Assembly (NCBI RefSeq): GCF_014195505.1
Contig: NZ_JACIBV010000001.1
Span: 868,001-932,000, forward strand
From: Nonomuraea dietziae
GTDB lineage: Bacteria > Actinomycetota > Actinomycetes > Streptosporangiales > Streptosporangiaceae
Length of the DNA: 64,000 nt
Direction of reading: 5' to 3'
Below the pieces are notes generated by a model, which was not told the origin of the DNA, ran no database searches, and saw only the letters and a program-made list of their open reading frames with translations. Made by a program: the position numbers and the translations under genes. Shown piece after piece: positions 53,001 to 61,747 of this stretch; within the stretch, counting starts at the first letter, position 1, and the number at the start of each line of letters is the position of its first letter.

Positions 53001-54122
53001 ATGGCAGGTATGCGGACGGTACGGCGGGCTCTCGCGGGCGGCGCGGCCCTGGCCGTGGCCGGATGGGCGCTGCGCGATGTGCGAGCCGAGCTCGGCGTGC
53101 GCCCCCTGACCTCGGGCGAGGAGCGCGCGAGCAGGATCCGCAGCTCCCCCCAGTTCAAGGACGGCGTCTTCCACAACCCGATGCCCGAGCCGACCAGTCT
53201 CGCCGCCCCCTCGCCGGGGCTGCTGAGGGAGCTGGCCAAGGACAGGGAGTCGCGCCGCCCGCCGGGGCCGATCCCGCTGCGCAGGCCCGCCGCCGGCCTG
53301 CCCGCGGCCACGGGGTTGAACGCCGTCTGGTACGGCCACGCCTCCACCTTGGTCGAGATCGAGGGCAGGCGGGTGCTGTTCGACCCGGTGTGGAGCGACA
53401 GGGTCTCGCCCACCCGTTTCGTCGGCCCCAGGCGCCTGCACCCGCTGCCCGTCCCGCTCGAGGAGGTGCCCGCCGTCGACGCGATCGTGATCTCCCACGA
53501 CCACTACGACCACCTCGACCTGGCCACCGTGCGCAGGCTCACCCGCATCTCCAGGGCGCCCTTCCTGGTCCCCCTCGGCATCGGCGCGCATCTGGAGCGC
53601 TGGGGCGTGCCGCTGTACCGGATCGTCGAGCTCGACTGGGAGGAGGAGACCACGGTCGCGGGCCTGCGGTTCGTCGCGACGGCCGCCCGCCACTTCTCCG
53701 GACGCTCGCTCAGGCGCAACGACACGCTGTGGGGCTCGTGGGTCGTCGCGGGCGCGCACCGGCGGGTGTTCTACGCCGGAGACTCGGGCTACTTCGAGGG
53801 CTACGCCAAGATCGGCGCCGACCACGGGCCCTTCGACCTGACGCTGATGCCGATCGGCGCCTACAACGCCGCCTGGCCCGACATCCACATGAACCCGGAG
53901 GAGGCGGTGAACGCGCACGTCCAGCTGGGTGGGTCGCTGCTGCTCCCCGTGCACTGGGCGACGTTCACGCTGGCGCTGCATCCGTGGTCGGAGCCGGTCG
54001 ACAGGCTGTGGCGGGAGGCCAAGGCGCGCGATGTCAAGATCGCGGTGCCGCGTCCCGGCGAGCTGGTCGACACCGCCTCCCTCCCGTCCGTGGACGCCTG
54101 GTGGCAGGCCGTACAGTCGTAG
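53001..54122 (+). CDS. Metallo-beta-lactamase-fold hydrolase, NAPE-PLD/UlaG-like
   Basis: 373 residues. An N-terminal hydrophobic stretch (LAGGAALAVAGWALRDV) may anchor the protein. 'VWYGHASTLVEIEGRRVLFDPVWSDR' and the zinc motif SHDHYDHLD, then 'HFSGRS', 'VFYAGDSGYF' and the final His in LPVHWATF. The pattern is that of N-acyl-phosphatidylethanolamine phospholipase D-like enzymes. ATG 53001 follows GGAGTGTG. The pirin gene begins 1 base after the stop, so the two are co-transcribed. Confidence 0.9.
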   Translation: MAGMRTVRRALAGGAALAVAGWALRDVRAELGVRPLTSGEERASRIRSSPQFKDGVFHNPMPEPTSLAAPSPGLLRELAKDRESRRPPGPIPLRRPAAGLPAATGLNAVWYGHASTLVEIEGRRVLFDPVWSDRVSPTRFVGPRRLHPLPVPLEEVPAVDAIVISHDHYDHLDLATVRRLTRISRAPFLVPLGIGAHLERWGVPLYRIVELDWEEETTVAGLRFVATAARHFSGRSLRRNDTLWGSWVVAGAHRRVFYAGDSGYFEGYAKIGADHGPFDLTLMPIGAYNAAWPDIHMNPEEAVNAHVQLGGSLLLPVHWATFTLALHPWSEPVDRLWREAKARDVKIAVPRPGELVDTASLPSVDAWWQAVQS

Positions 54123-54123
54123 C

Positions 54124-55047
54124 GTGAGCAACGTGGAGCAAGACCCGCAGGAGCTGGTGTGCGAGGCGGGCGAGCCTGCGCGCGAGCTGGTGAGCGGCCA
54201 CCAGGTGGCCCTCGGCGGGCCGCGCGCGATGACCGTGACCCGGACGCTGCCCGCGGTGGGCAGGCGCATGGTGGGCGCGTGGTGCTTCGTCGACCGCTAC
54301 GGGCCCGAGACGGCCGCGATGAGCGTGCCGCCGCACCCGCACACCGGGCTGCAGACCGTCACGTGGCTGCTGTCGGGCGAGGTGCTCCACCGCGACAGCG
54401 TGGGCAGCCTCCAGCAGGTACGCCCCGGCCAGCTCAACCTGATGACGGCGGGGCGGGGCATCTCCCATTCCGAGGAGTCGCCCGAGATGGAGCTGCACGG
54501 CGTGCAACTGTGGGTGGCGCTGCCCGAGCAGGCCAGGCACGTGGCGCCCGGCCTCGAGCACCACGCCGACCTGCCGGTGGCGCGCGGCCCCTCCTACGAG
54601 GCGCGGGTCGTGATGGGCTCCTTCGGCGGCGTCAGCTCGCCCGCCACCACGTACACGCCGCTGGTGGGCGCCGAGGTGGTGGTCGACGGCGTGGCCGAGC
54701 TGCCGCTGGAGCCGGGTTTCGAGCACGCCGTGCTGACACTGGACGGATCACCGGTCGTCGACGGCGACGCGCTGCCCGTGGGCCCGCTGCTCTACCTCGG
54801 CCAGGGCCGCTCCTCGCTGCCCGTGTCGGGGCGGGGGCGGCTGCTGCTGATCGGCGGTGCGCCCTTCGAGGAGCAGATCGTGATGTGGTGGAACTTCGTG
54901 GGCCGCTCGCACGAGGAGATCGAGGCCTTCCGCAAGGAGTGGACCGAGGGCGCCCTGTTCGGCACGGTCACCGGCTTCGACGGCGACCCGCTGCGCGCCC
55001 CCGCCCTCCCGACCGCGAGGCTGAAGCCGCGCGGCCGGGTCAGGTGA
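54124..55047 (+). CDS. Pirin-family protein
   Basis: 307 residues, double cupin. The iron-binding motif in the N-terminal cupin is PPHPHTGLQTVTWLLSGEVLHRDSVG, followed by the pirin signature 'LNLMTAGRGISHSEESPEM'; the C-terminal cupin is degenerate. Pirins can be quercetinase-like dioxygenases or regulatory proteins. GTG 54124 immediately follows the MBL-fold gene. Confidence 0.9.
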   Translation: MSNVEQDPQELVCEAGEPARELVSGHQVALGGPRAMTVTRTLPAVGRRMVGAWCFVDRYGPETAAMSVPPHPHTGLQTVTWLLSGEVLHRDSVGSLQQVRPGQLNLMTAGRGISHSEESPEMELHGVQLWVALPEQARHVAPGLEHHADLPVARGPSYEARVVMGSFGGVSSPATTYTPLVGAEVVVDGVAELPLEPGFEHAVLTLDGSPVVDGDALPVGPLLYLGQGRSSLPVSGRGRLLLIGGAPFEEQIVMWWNFVGRSHEEIEAFRKEWTEGALFGTVTGFDGDPLRAPALPTARLKPRGRVR

Positions 55048-55142
55048 CGGCAGGTTGTGCTCGATGAGCGTCGCCGACAGCCGCAGGACCTAGGGGATCG
55101 TGCCGACGCTGTGACTGGACCCGCCTGCCGCATCGGGTGGCC

Positions 55143-56297
55143 TCAGAGGGCCTCGATCAGGCGGGCCAGGTCGTCCTCGGTGTTGTAGTAGTGCACGGAG
55201 GCGCGCACCGCCGACTCCGGCGCCACGCTGTCGAAGCGCTGGTCCGGATCTGTCGCGCTGACGTTGACGCCCCGCTCGCGCAGGCGGTTGGTGAGCTCCT
55301 CGCTGTCCTGGCCCGCCACGGTGAAGGTGACGATGCCCGACCGGCGGGCGCCCCTGTCGTGCACGGTCACGTCCGGCCGCTCCGACAGGCGGGCGCGCAG
55401 GTCCGAGCCCAGGTCGCGGACGCGGGCCTCGATCGCGTCGATGCCGAGCGCGAGCGCGTAGTCGACGGCGACGCCCAGGCCGATCTGACCGGCGAAGTAG
55501 CGCTCCCAGTTCTCGAACCTGCGGGCGTCGGGACGGATCTCGAAGGTCGAGGGCGTCAGCCAGCTCGCGGCGTGCAGGTCGATGAAGGGCGGTTCGAGCT
55601 CGGCGAGCAGGCTGCGCCGTACGTAGAGGAAGCCGGTGCCGCGCGGGCCGCGCAGGAACTTGCGGCCGGTGCCCGACAGCATGTCGCAGCCGAGCTCGGC
55701 GACGTTCAGGCGCAGCTGGCCGACCGACTGGCAGGCGTCGAGCAGGTAGAGCACCCCCGCCTGCCTGCACAGCCTGCCCACCTCGGCGGCCGGGTTGACC
55801 AGGCCGTTGTGGGTGGGCACGTGGTTGATGGCCACCAGCCTCACGCCGCCCTTGCCCAGCTCGGCCTCCAGCGCCTCGAGCGAGATGGTGCCGTCGGCGT
55901 CGTCGGGCACCACCTCGACGCTCACGCCCCGCGAACGGGCCATCTGGAGGTAGGCCAGGCCGTTGCTCACGTACTCGCTGGTGGTGGTCAGGATTCGGTC
56001 GCCGGGTTTGAAGGGGACGCTGTAGAAGGCCATGTCCCACGCGCGGGTGGCGTTCTCCACGTAGGCGATCTCGTCGCGGTGCGCGCCGAGCAGCTCGGCG
56101 AGCGCGTCGTAGAAGCGGTCCAGCTCCGGCGCCGCCCGCTCGCGCGCCTCGTAGCCGCCGATGTGCGCCTCGAGGTCGAGATGGCCCTTCACGGCGTCGA
56201 GGACGGCGCGAGGGGGCAGCGCCGCGCCGGCGTTGTTGAGGTGGACCACGTGCGCGCAGCCTGGAGTCTCGGCCCGCGCCTTCTCGATGTCGATCAT
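55143..56297 (-). CDS. Class V aminotransferase (cysteine desulfurase/kynureninase-like)
   Basis: 384 residues of the fold-type I PLP family. 'HLNNAGAALPPRAVLDAV' at the N-terminus, 'RAWDMAFYSVPFKPGDRILTTTSEYVSN', PLP Asp in LLDACQSVGQ and the PLP Lys in GTGRKFLRGPRGTGFLYV. The pattern best fits the SufS/isopenicillin-epimerase-like branch. No persulfide-type Cys is visible near the C-terminal 'RASVHYYNTEDDL', so a desulfurase role is not supported; a lyase, transaminase or epimerase role is more likely. Confidence 0.88.
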   Translation of the reverse strand: MIDIEKARAETPGCAHVVHLNNAGAALPPRAVLDAVKGHLDLEAHIGGYEARERAAPELDRFYDALAELLGAHRDEIAYVENATRAWDMAFYSVPFKPGDRILTTTSEYVSNGLAYLQMARSRGVSVEVVPDDADGTISLEALEAELGKGGVRLVAINHVPTHNGLVNPAAEVGRLCRQAGVLYLLDACQSVGQLRLNVAELGCDMLSGTGRKFLRGPRGTGFLYVRRSLLAELEPPFIDLHAASWLTPSTFEIRPDARRFENWERYFAGQIGLGVAVDYALALGIDAIEARVRDLGSDLRARLSERPDVTVHDRGARRSGIVTFTVAGQDSEELTNRLRERGVNVSATDPDQRFDSVAPESAVRASVHYYNTEDDLARLIEAL

Positions 56298-56374
56298 GCG
56301 TGAAGCTACCTCTCAGCGATGGTCGTCTCCCTCCCCCTCTGCCCGTCGAGGAGGGTGCGACGCGCCTTCGAGGG

Positions 56375-57367
56375 TCAGTAGACCGAGATGTGGGGGTGGT
56401 CGTAGTGGTTGGCCGTGGTGCCGCCCCTGTTGGACATCACCTTCCAGGCGCCCGTCCTGGCGTGCCAGATCCGCTGCCGGTAGATGATGTACATGATCCC
56501 GAGCCGCTGGGCGTTCTTGATCGCCCACGCCGAGATCTCGTTGCCGCGCCGCACCTCGGCGGCTGACGGCATCGCGCCGCCTCTGCTCAGCATGAAGTCG
56601 CAGGCGCGGCCCAGCGGGTGCTCGCCGCCGTCCTGGATGGAGCGGTAACACCCGATCCCGTACGGCACGCCGAACCGCTCCGCGATGAGGTTCCTCACCA
56701 GCCGCATCCTGGGAGTGATGTTGTCGGGGCCCGACGGCAGCTGCGGCACCCACGAGCCGTCGGGCCTGCGCACGCCGGGCGTCGGGTAGAGCCGGTCGAT
56801 CCGGTCCTTGATCTTGTCGATGACCTTCTCCGCGGCCTTCTTCTGCTTCTCGAGCTCCTTGATGCGGTCGCTCAGCTCGTCGGCGCGGTCCTTGGCCTCG
56901 GTCCTGGCCCGCCGGTGCCTGTCGCGCACGTCGGTGAAGCCCTGCAGCCTGGCGCCCTGCTCGGCGGCCATGGCCTCCGCCAGGGCGAGGCCGTGGAGGT
57001 CGACCTCGCCGAACATCACGCCGATCGCGCCCGTGCCGCCCGAGATGTACTGCTCGGTGGCCATCAGGCGCAGCTGGGCCGACTCTCTGTCGTAGTCCGC
57101 CTGGGCCACGCGCAGCCGCTCGCGGGCCGCCTTCTCCGCCTTCTCCACCTTCTGCAGCTCGTGGCGGCTGGAGTAGTACTCGGCGATCAGCTTGTCGGAG
57201 TTCTTCTGCAGGGCGGACAGCTCCTTGCGCAGCTGCTTGGCCGTCGGCTTCGGGTCCGCGTGACCGCCCGAGGCCGGGACGGTCATCGGCAGGCTCACCG
57301 CCAGTCCCACCGCGAGCAGCACGCGGAGCGGGGCGCGCCGCCGGTCGCCGGGGGCCGCAACCGCCAC
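56375..57367 (-). CDS. Secreted coiled-coil protein with a peptidase-M15-like C-terminal domain
   Basis: About 330 residues. A signal peptide (LRVLLAVGLAVSLPMTVPASGGHA) is followed by ~180 residues of coiled coil (heptads around LRKELSALQKNSDKLIAEYY and ADELSDRIKELEKQKKAAEKV). The C-terminal ~110 residues, 'CYRSIQDGGEHPLGRACDFML ... MYIIYRQRIWHARTGAWKVM ... HYDHPHISVY', have the His/Asp/His spacing of M15-like carboxypeptidase relatives. The layout, coiled coil plus a wall-directed domain, is like the NlpC/P60 or EnvC proteins of actinobacteria. GTG 57367 is chosen for its AAGGAG six bases upstream. Confidence 0.8.
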   Translation of the reverse strand: MAVAAPGDRRRAPLRVLLAVGLAVSLPMTVPASGGHADPKPTAKQLRKELSALQKNSDKLIAEYYSSRHELQKVEKAEKAARERLRVAQADYDRESAQLRLMATEQYISGGTGAIGVMFGEVDLHGLALAEAMAAEQGARLQGFTDVRDRHRRARTEAKDRADELSDRIKELEKQKKAAEKVIDKIKDRIDRLYPTPGVRRPDGSWVPQLPSGPDNITPRMRLVRNLIAERFGVPYGIGCYRSIQDGGEHPLGRACDFMLSRGGAMPSAAEVRRGNEISAWAIKNAQRLGIMYIIYRQRIWHARTGAWKVMSNRGGTTANHYDHPHISVY

Positions 57368-57467
57368 GCTTCTCCTTCGTCCGAGGGTGAGGGCGGGCGA
57401 GAGCCGCCTTCCGTCCGATGGACGATAGTAGAGGATCAGCGGAGAAGTGCGACATTCGGCCCCGAGG

Positions 57468-59183
57468 CTACGGCTCCCTCCTGACGCGGCGGGGCCGTAC
57501 GAGCGTGGGCCCGCGGCCGAGGAGGAGCACACCGGGCAGGAAGGCCCCGCCGAGCAGGTCGCCGCCGATCCTGATGCCGAGACCCGCGTCGACCAGGCCC
57601 TCGCCCTCGCCGCTGAGCGGGGGGAGGTTCACCGACGCCGATACCTCGAGCGAGATCAACGGATCCGCGCCCTGCGGAACGCCTGGGAGCACGGGCCCCT
57701 GATCGCTGGGGCCAGGAGCGCCGGGACCCGGCTTGCTCACGCCTGGGTCGCCAGGATCCCCTGGACCCGGGGCTTCGGGGCCGGCATCTTCGGGGCCGGG
57801 ATCTTGGGGGCGGCCGGGGCCTTGAGGGCCGGGGTCGGCCGCTTCGGTGATCTCGGACCGGGCCGGCTCGCGTTCGGGCGCCGATTCGGGCTCCGGCTCC
57901 GGCTCGGGCTCCGGTTCTGGGGCGGGCTCGGGGGCGGGCTCGGTGGAGCGCGTCGGGGACGGTCTCGGCTCGGGGGCCGCGCTCCCTCTGGTCGTCGGCA
58001 CGGTCCTTGGCCGCTCGGGCACACCGGGCTCCGGCTCGGGTTCGGCCAGGCGCTCGGGCTCGTCGACGGGGACGAGGAGGGTCGGCTCCAGCGTCGGCTC
58101 CGCCGTACCGGGCGAGGGCGTCACCGCTGGGGCGGACGGCGGGGCGGACGGCGGGGCGGGCAGCGCGGCCGGCCTGGAGGCGGCCGGACGCTGTGCCTGC
58201 ACCGGCTCGGCGGGAGACTCGCGCCACACCGTGAAGGTGGCGATCACCGCCGCGACGGCGGCGACGGTCACGGCCGTGGTGACGGCCAGCCTGCCCCCCG
58301 GCATTGTCAGGGCCAGCGTGCTGGAGGTCTCGGCCACCGGAGTGGACAGCGGGAACAGCGCGCTGTACGGCACCGTGAGCACCGCCAGGTCCGTCCTGCC
58401 GCGCTCCTGCCAGTTGTCGCCGTACGCGGCGGCCGCGGCCTCGAGCTCGGCGAGGAAGTGCCCGGCCGAGGCGGGCCTGTCGGCGGGATCCTTCGCCATT
58501 CCGTGCGCGACCAGGGGCCTGAGCGGTTCGTCCACCTCCTCGAGCGGCGGCGGCAGGTGCTGGTGCTGGAAGGCGAGGACGGCCGGGTCGTCGCCGTCGA
58601 AGGGGCGGTGACCCGTGAGGCATTCGTAGAACACCACCGTGGCGGCGTAGACGTCGGTGGCGGGGCCCGCGGGGGTGTCGCGCCACTGCTCGGGCGCCAT
58701 GTAGCTCGGCGTTCCCTCCGGCGGGCCCTCCTGGCCCGTACGGGCGGCGACGCCGAAGTCCACCAGGCGGCTGCGGCCCTCGGCGGTGACCATCACGTTC
58801 TCGGGCTTGAAGTCGCGGTGCACGACGCCCGCCGCGTGCGCCTCGGCCAGGCCGAGCAGCGCGCCCCTCAGGATCAGGAGCGCCGCCTCGGGGCCCGTGG
58901 CCCCCTCGTGGGCGAGCAGGTGGCGCAGCGTGACACCGTCGACCAGCTCCATGACGATGGCGGCGCCCTCGTCGTCCTCGACGTACTCCATGAGGCGGGC
59001 GATGTGCGGGCTGTCCAGCCCGGCGATCAGCACGGCCTCAGCCCTGAATCGCTCGATCAGGTCGGGGTTGGACAGGTGTTTGACGGCGACGGGTAATCGG
59101 TCGGTGTCGCGCACGGCCAGCATGACCCGTCCTGCGCCCCCGTGGCCGAGCTCCCTTGTTTCGGTGTAGCCAGGCACCCGCAT
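57468..59183 (-). CDS. Ser/Thr protein kinase with a long Glu-Pro-rich extracellular tail
   Basis: 571 residues. Kinase domain residues ~1-245: Gly loop LGHGGAGRV, Lys in VAVKHL, catalytic loop VHRDFKPENV, DFG as DFGVAA, 'GTPSYMAPEQW' and 'RPFDG'. One membrane segment at about residues 275-298. The outside ~270 residues are low complexity, with Glu-Pro runs (EPEPEPEPEPE) and Gly-Pro runs, and have no PASTA or other known sensor domain. The tail could span the wall. ATG 59183 gives the full kinase start. Confidence 0.92.
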   Translation of the reverse strand: MRVPGYTETRELGHGGAGRVMLAVRDTDRLPVAVKHLSNPDLIERFRAEAVLIAGLDSPHIARLMEYVEDDEGAAIVMELVDGVTLRHLLAHEGATGPEAALLILRGALLGLAEAHAAGVVHRDFKPENVMVTAEGRSRLVDFGVAARTGQEGPPEGTPSYMAPEQWRDTPAGPATDVYAATVVFYECLTGHRPFDGDDPAVLAFQHQHLPPPLEEVDEPLRPLVAHGMAKDPADRPASAGHFLAELEAAAAAYGDNWQERGRTDLAVLTVPYSALFPLSTPVAETSSTLALTMPGGRLAVTTAVTVAAVAAVIATFTVWRESPAEPVQAQRPAASRPAALPAPPSAPPSAPAVTPSPGTAEPTLEPTLLVPVDEPERLAEPEPEPGVPERPRTVPTTRGSAAPEPRPSPTRSTEPAPEPAPEPEPEPEPEPESAPEREPARSEITEAADPGPQGPGRPQDPGPEDAGPEAPGPGDPGDPGVSKPGPGAPGPSDQGPVLPGVPQGADPLISLEVSASVNLPPLSGEGEGLVDAGLGIRIGGDLLGGAFLPGVLLLGRGPTLVRPRRVRREP

Positions 59184-59246
59184 ATCCGGGACGTTAACCC
59201 GATCCTCACAGGCTGTCGAGATCTCCAGTGGAACTATGCCCTGTAG

Positions 59247-59252
59247 TACTCT
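59247..59252 (+). promoter_or_regulatory. Possible -10 box for the GNAT gene
   Basis: TACTCT ends five bases before GTG 59258, and AGTACT overlaps it; an ECF-like GGAACT at 59229-59234 lies about 12 bases upstream of the box. Confidence 0.4.
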
Positions 59253-59257
59253 GTGGC

Positions 59258-59932
59258 GTGATCTCACGACTTGACCGGCATCTGGCCGACTGGCTCGGCG
59301 CATGGCCGCCCTCCGCCCCGCTCTCCGTCGTCGGCAGCATCCGGCGCTCCACTCCCGGCTGGGACGGCGACGTCCATCCGGCGATCGGGGTCGGCTCTCC
59401 TGCGGGAGCCGTGCTGTCGGTGGCGCCGCCGTACGGGGAAGAGGTGGCCGCGCGCGCCGGCGAGGGGCTGGCGGCGCTCGGGCCGCTGGTGCCGGCGCTC
59501 GTGGGGTTCGGCGAGCGGGGGTGGTTCACCGCCACGTTCCGATGGAGTACGGCTCCCGCCGCGCTGCCGGACGCCGGGGTGTGGAAGGCGGCGGACGACG
59601 CTTCCGTGCCCGAGTGGCTGCGGCCGTTCGGCGGCCAGGTGCTGGTGGCGGAGGATCCCGCCTCCGGCGAGCATCTGGCGGGGGTGGGCGTCAAGCGGCA
59701 CGACGCCCATGGGCACGAGCTGTCGGTGGTGACCGCGCAGGCCGCCAGGGGCCAAGGTCTGGCCAGGCGGCTGGTGGCTCAGGCGGCCAGGCGGGTACTG
59801 GACGAAGGGGCGGTGCCGACGTACATGCACGCCACGTCGAACGCGGCGTCCGCGGCGGTGGCCGAGGCCGCCGGATTCCCCGACCAGGGGTGGACCGCCT
59901 TCGGAGTAACGGAACGACCCCGCTTGCCCTGA
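59258..59932 (+). CDS. GNAT-family N-acetyltransferase
   Basis: 224 residues. The N-terminal ~110 residues are variable. The C-terminal GNAT core: 'LVAEDPASGEHLAGVGVKRHDAHGHELSVVTAQAARGQGLARRLVAQAARRVLDEGAVPTYMHATSNAASAAVAEAAGFPDQGW', with acetyl-CoA loop ARGQGLARRL. It is divergent from the Ser/Thr kinase gene. GTG 59258, probably leaderless. The substrate is unknown. Confidence 0.85.
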   Translation: MISRLDRHLADWLGAWPPSAPLSVVGSIRRSTPGWDGDVHPAIGVGSPAGAVLSVAPPYGEEVAARAGEGLAALGPLVPALVGFGERGWFTATFRWSTAPAALPDAGVWKAADDASVPEWLRPFGGQVLVAEDPASGEHLAGVGVKRHDAHGHELSVVTAQAARGQGLARRLVAQAARRVLDEGAVPTYMHATSNAASAAVAEAAGFPDQGWTAFGVTERPRLP

Positions 59933-59946
59933 TACCCGTAGGGGGT
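59933..59946. promoter_or_regulatory. CsoR-like TACCC / GGGT site ahead of the DUF4396 gene
   Basis: TACCC (59933-59937), a GTAGG spacer and GGGT (59943-59946), within ATACCCGTAGGGGGTTT. This resembles the C-tract/G-tract site of CsoR-type copper repressors; it lies at the end of the upstream gene and ~47 bases before the start. Confidence 0.45.
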
Positions 59947-59992
59947 TTAGGTTACGGGGAGATTAGATCGCTTTGGGTGGATGGAGCAAGTT

Positions 59993-60625
59993 ATGTCCGA
60001 ACCAACGGCTCACGGGCACGCGCACGACGAGCACGCGGGACACCGCGGCTCGCACGGCGCGCACCGCATGACGGAGGGCGCGCCCGCGACCCACGGAGCG
60101 CATGCCGCGCACGGGAGCCACGCCGACCACGCCGGTCACGGCGGTCACTCCGCCGGTCATGGGGGTCACGGCGGGCCTGCCGCCGAAGGCGTCTCGTGGC
60201 GCATGGCGATGACCGCGACGCTGCACTGCCTGACAGGGTGCGCGATCGGCGAGGTGCTCGGCATGGTCATCGGCACCGCGCTCGGCTGGTCCAACGGACC
60301 GACGATCGCCCTGGCCGTCGCGCTGGCCTTCGTGTTCGGCTACCTGCTCACCATGATCGGCGTCCGCAAGGCGGGGCTCGGCTGGGGCCAGGCGCTCAAG
60401 GTGGCGCTGGCCGCCGACACCGTCTCGATCCTGGTGATGGAGATCGTCGACAACGGGGTCATGCTGATCATCCCTGGCGCGATGGACGCGGGGCTGGCGT
60501 CGTGGCTGTTCTGGGGCGCGCTGGCCGTGGCGTTCCTGGTGGCCTTCGTGGTGACGACCCCGATCAACAAGTGGCTCATCGGCAAGGGCAAGGGTCACGC
60601 CGTGGTGCACGCCTACCACCACTGA
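59993..60625 (+). CDS. Histidine-rich DUF4396 membrane protein
   Basis: 210 residues. The first ~65 residues contain about 18 His (HGHAHDEHAGHRGSHGAH, then repeats of HGGH). The rest is four membrane segments: 'MAMTATLHCLTGCAIGEVLGMVIGTALG', 'TIALAVALAFVFGYLLTMIGV', 'VALAADTVSILVMEIVDNGVMLI' and 'ASWLFWGALAVAFLVAFVVTTPINKW', the DUF4396 domain, with His and Cys (HCLTGC) in the first segment. A role in metal handling is likely but unproven. ATG 59993 is chosen for the GGAGC seven bases upstream; ATG 59981 is an alternative. Confidence 0.88.
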   Translation: MSEPTAHGHAHDEHAGHRGSHGAHRMTEGAPATHGAHAAHGSHADHAGHGGHSAGHGGHGGPAAEGVSWRMAMTATLHCLTGCAIGEVLGMVIGTALGWSNGPTIALAVALAFVFGYLLTMIGVRKAGLGWGQALKVALAADTVSILVMEIVDNGVMLIIPGAMDAGLASWLFWGALAVAFLVAFVVTTPINKWLIGKGKGHAVVHAYHH

Positions 60626-60637
60626 GCGTCACGCCCC

Positions 60638-60676
60638 GGCGGGCTCCGGCCGTTCGTGGGCGCACGAAAGCCCGCC
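60638..60676 (+). terminator. Terminator hairpin after the DUF4396 gene
   Basis: GGCGGGCT (60638-60645) pairs with AGCCCGCC (60669-60676), and an inner TTCGTG/CACGAA stem has a four-base loop; the left side bulges by seven bases. Confidence 0.65.
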
Positions 60677-60754
60677 CGGCCATCCGCGGACCCTCGCGGA
60701 AACCGGCGATAGGGGCCCCGCGTCGCCTTCGCCTCGCCGGCCGATGACACACCG

Positions 60755-61747
60755 TCAATACGGCTGGCTCGCCTGGCGGAAGACGATCGCGACGCCGAGC
60801 GCCTGTGCGGCGGGCACGAAGAGGTCACCCCCTGCGCTCCGGACGAGCGGGAAGCCGTTCCCGCGCAGGAGGCGCTCGGTCGCGGACAGGTCGCGCACCG
60901 CCACGCCGTACGCCACGAAGGCGGGCAGCACGGGGGCGCGCTCGCCGGGGAGCAGCCGGTCGAGCGCGGACGCGGCGACCAGTACCACCTTCGCGCCACC
61001 GAGGTCGAACACCCGCGTGAGCGCGTCGCCCCTCGCCGGGCGGCCGAGGTAGCTCTCGTAGCGCCGCTCCGCCTCGGCGAGCTCGCCGTCCGCGACGCAC
61101 AGCACGCACTCGGCAAGGCCGATCGCGCCGTTGGGGTGGTCGACGCGCCGCTGGGCGTCGACCAGCTCCGCCGAAGGGCTCTCGGCGAGGCCGACCCTCC
61201 CCTCGGGCACGCGCCCGCGCGGCATCGCAGGGTCTTCGCCGTCGATCTCCAGGTAGCGGACGGGCTCCATCCGCGTCCCCTCCGCCGTCTCGACCGGGCG
61301 CTGCACGGCGTGCACCCCGCCATGCCCGACTCCGCCCGCCTCCAGCCGTCCCGCCGCCCTCTCGACGTCGGCGGAGTCGAACATCAGGATGTGCATCCCC
61401 TCGAAGCGCCGCAGGCACGCGGCCAGGTTCTCGGCGGTGCCGCGCACGGCGGCCATGACCGCGGGCAGCTTGTCGTCCGGGACCCGCAGCGGGACGAGGT
61501 GGGCATCGGCAGGAACGACGCCGCCACCGTCGTCGACGACGGTGACCAGCTCGACGAAGTCACGGGGGAAGTAGGCGTGGGTGTTGCCCGCGCCGAACGG
61601 CTCGGCGGGCGCGCCCGCGGCTCCCGGGAGCGCGGGGTAGGCCGGGGGCGGCAGCGTGAAGCCCAGGAGCCGGTAGCGTTCGAGCGCCCGCTCCATGTCG
61701 CGCACCACGTGTCCCACGTGGTGCAGGCCGTCGATGTCATGACCCAT
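60755..61747 (-). CDS. VOC-family protein (two-domain glyoxalase/dioxygenase-like)
   Basis: 330 residues. The N-terminal half has 'IDGLHHVGHVVRDMERALERYRLLGFTLPPPAYPAL' and 'FVELVTVVDD', the first VOC module; the C-terminal half 'GAIGLAECVLCVADGELAEAERRYESYLGRP' begins a second. It resembles the 4-hydroxyphenylpyruvate-dioxygenase-like and isomerase-like actinobacterial VOC proteins. The ATG at 61747 lies inside the last codons of the TetR gene (11-base overlap), so it is probably the regulator's target through a shared operon. Confidence 0.85.
   Translation of the reverse strand: MGHDIDGLHHVGHVVRDMERALERYRLLGFTLPPPAYPALPGAAGAPAEPFGAGNTHAYFPRDFVELVTVVDDGGGVVPADAHLVPLRVPDDKLPAVMAAVRGTAENLAACLRRFEGMHILMFDSADVERAAGRLEAGGVGHGGVHAVQRPVETAEGTRMEPVRYLEIDGEDPAMPRGRVPEGRVGLAESPSAELVDAQRRVDHPNGAIGLAECVLCVADGELAEAERRYESYLGRPARGDALTRVFDLGGAKVVLVAASALDRLLPGERAPVLPAFVAYGVAVRDLSATERLLRGNGFPLVRSAGGDLFVPAAQALGVAIVFRQASQPY

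Noticed and set aside
55048..55142. Possible RNA gene between pirin and aminotransferase
   Set aside because: Only weak imperfect repeats; nothing like a tRNA or known small RNA.
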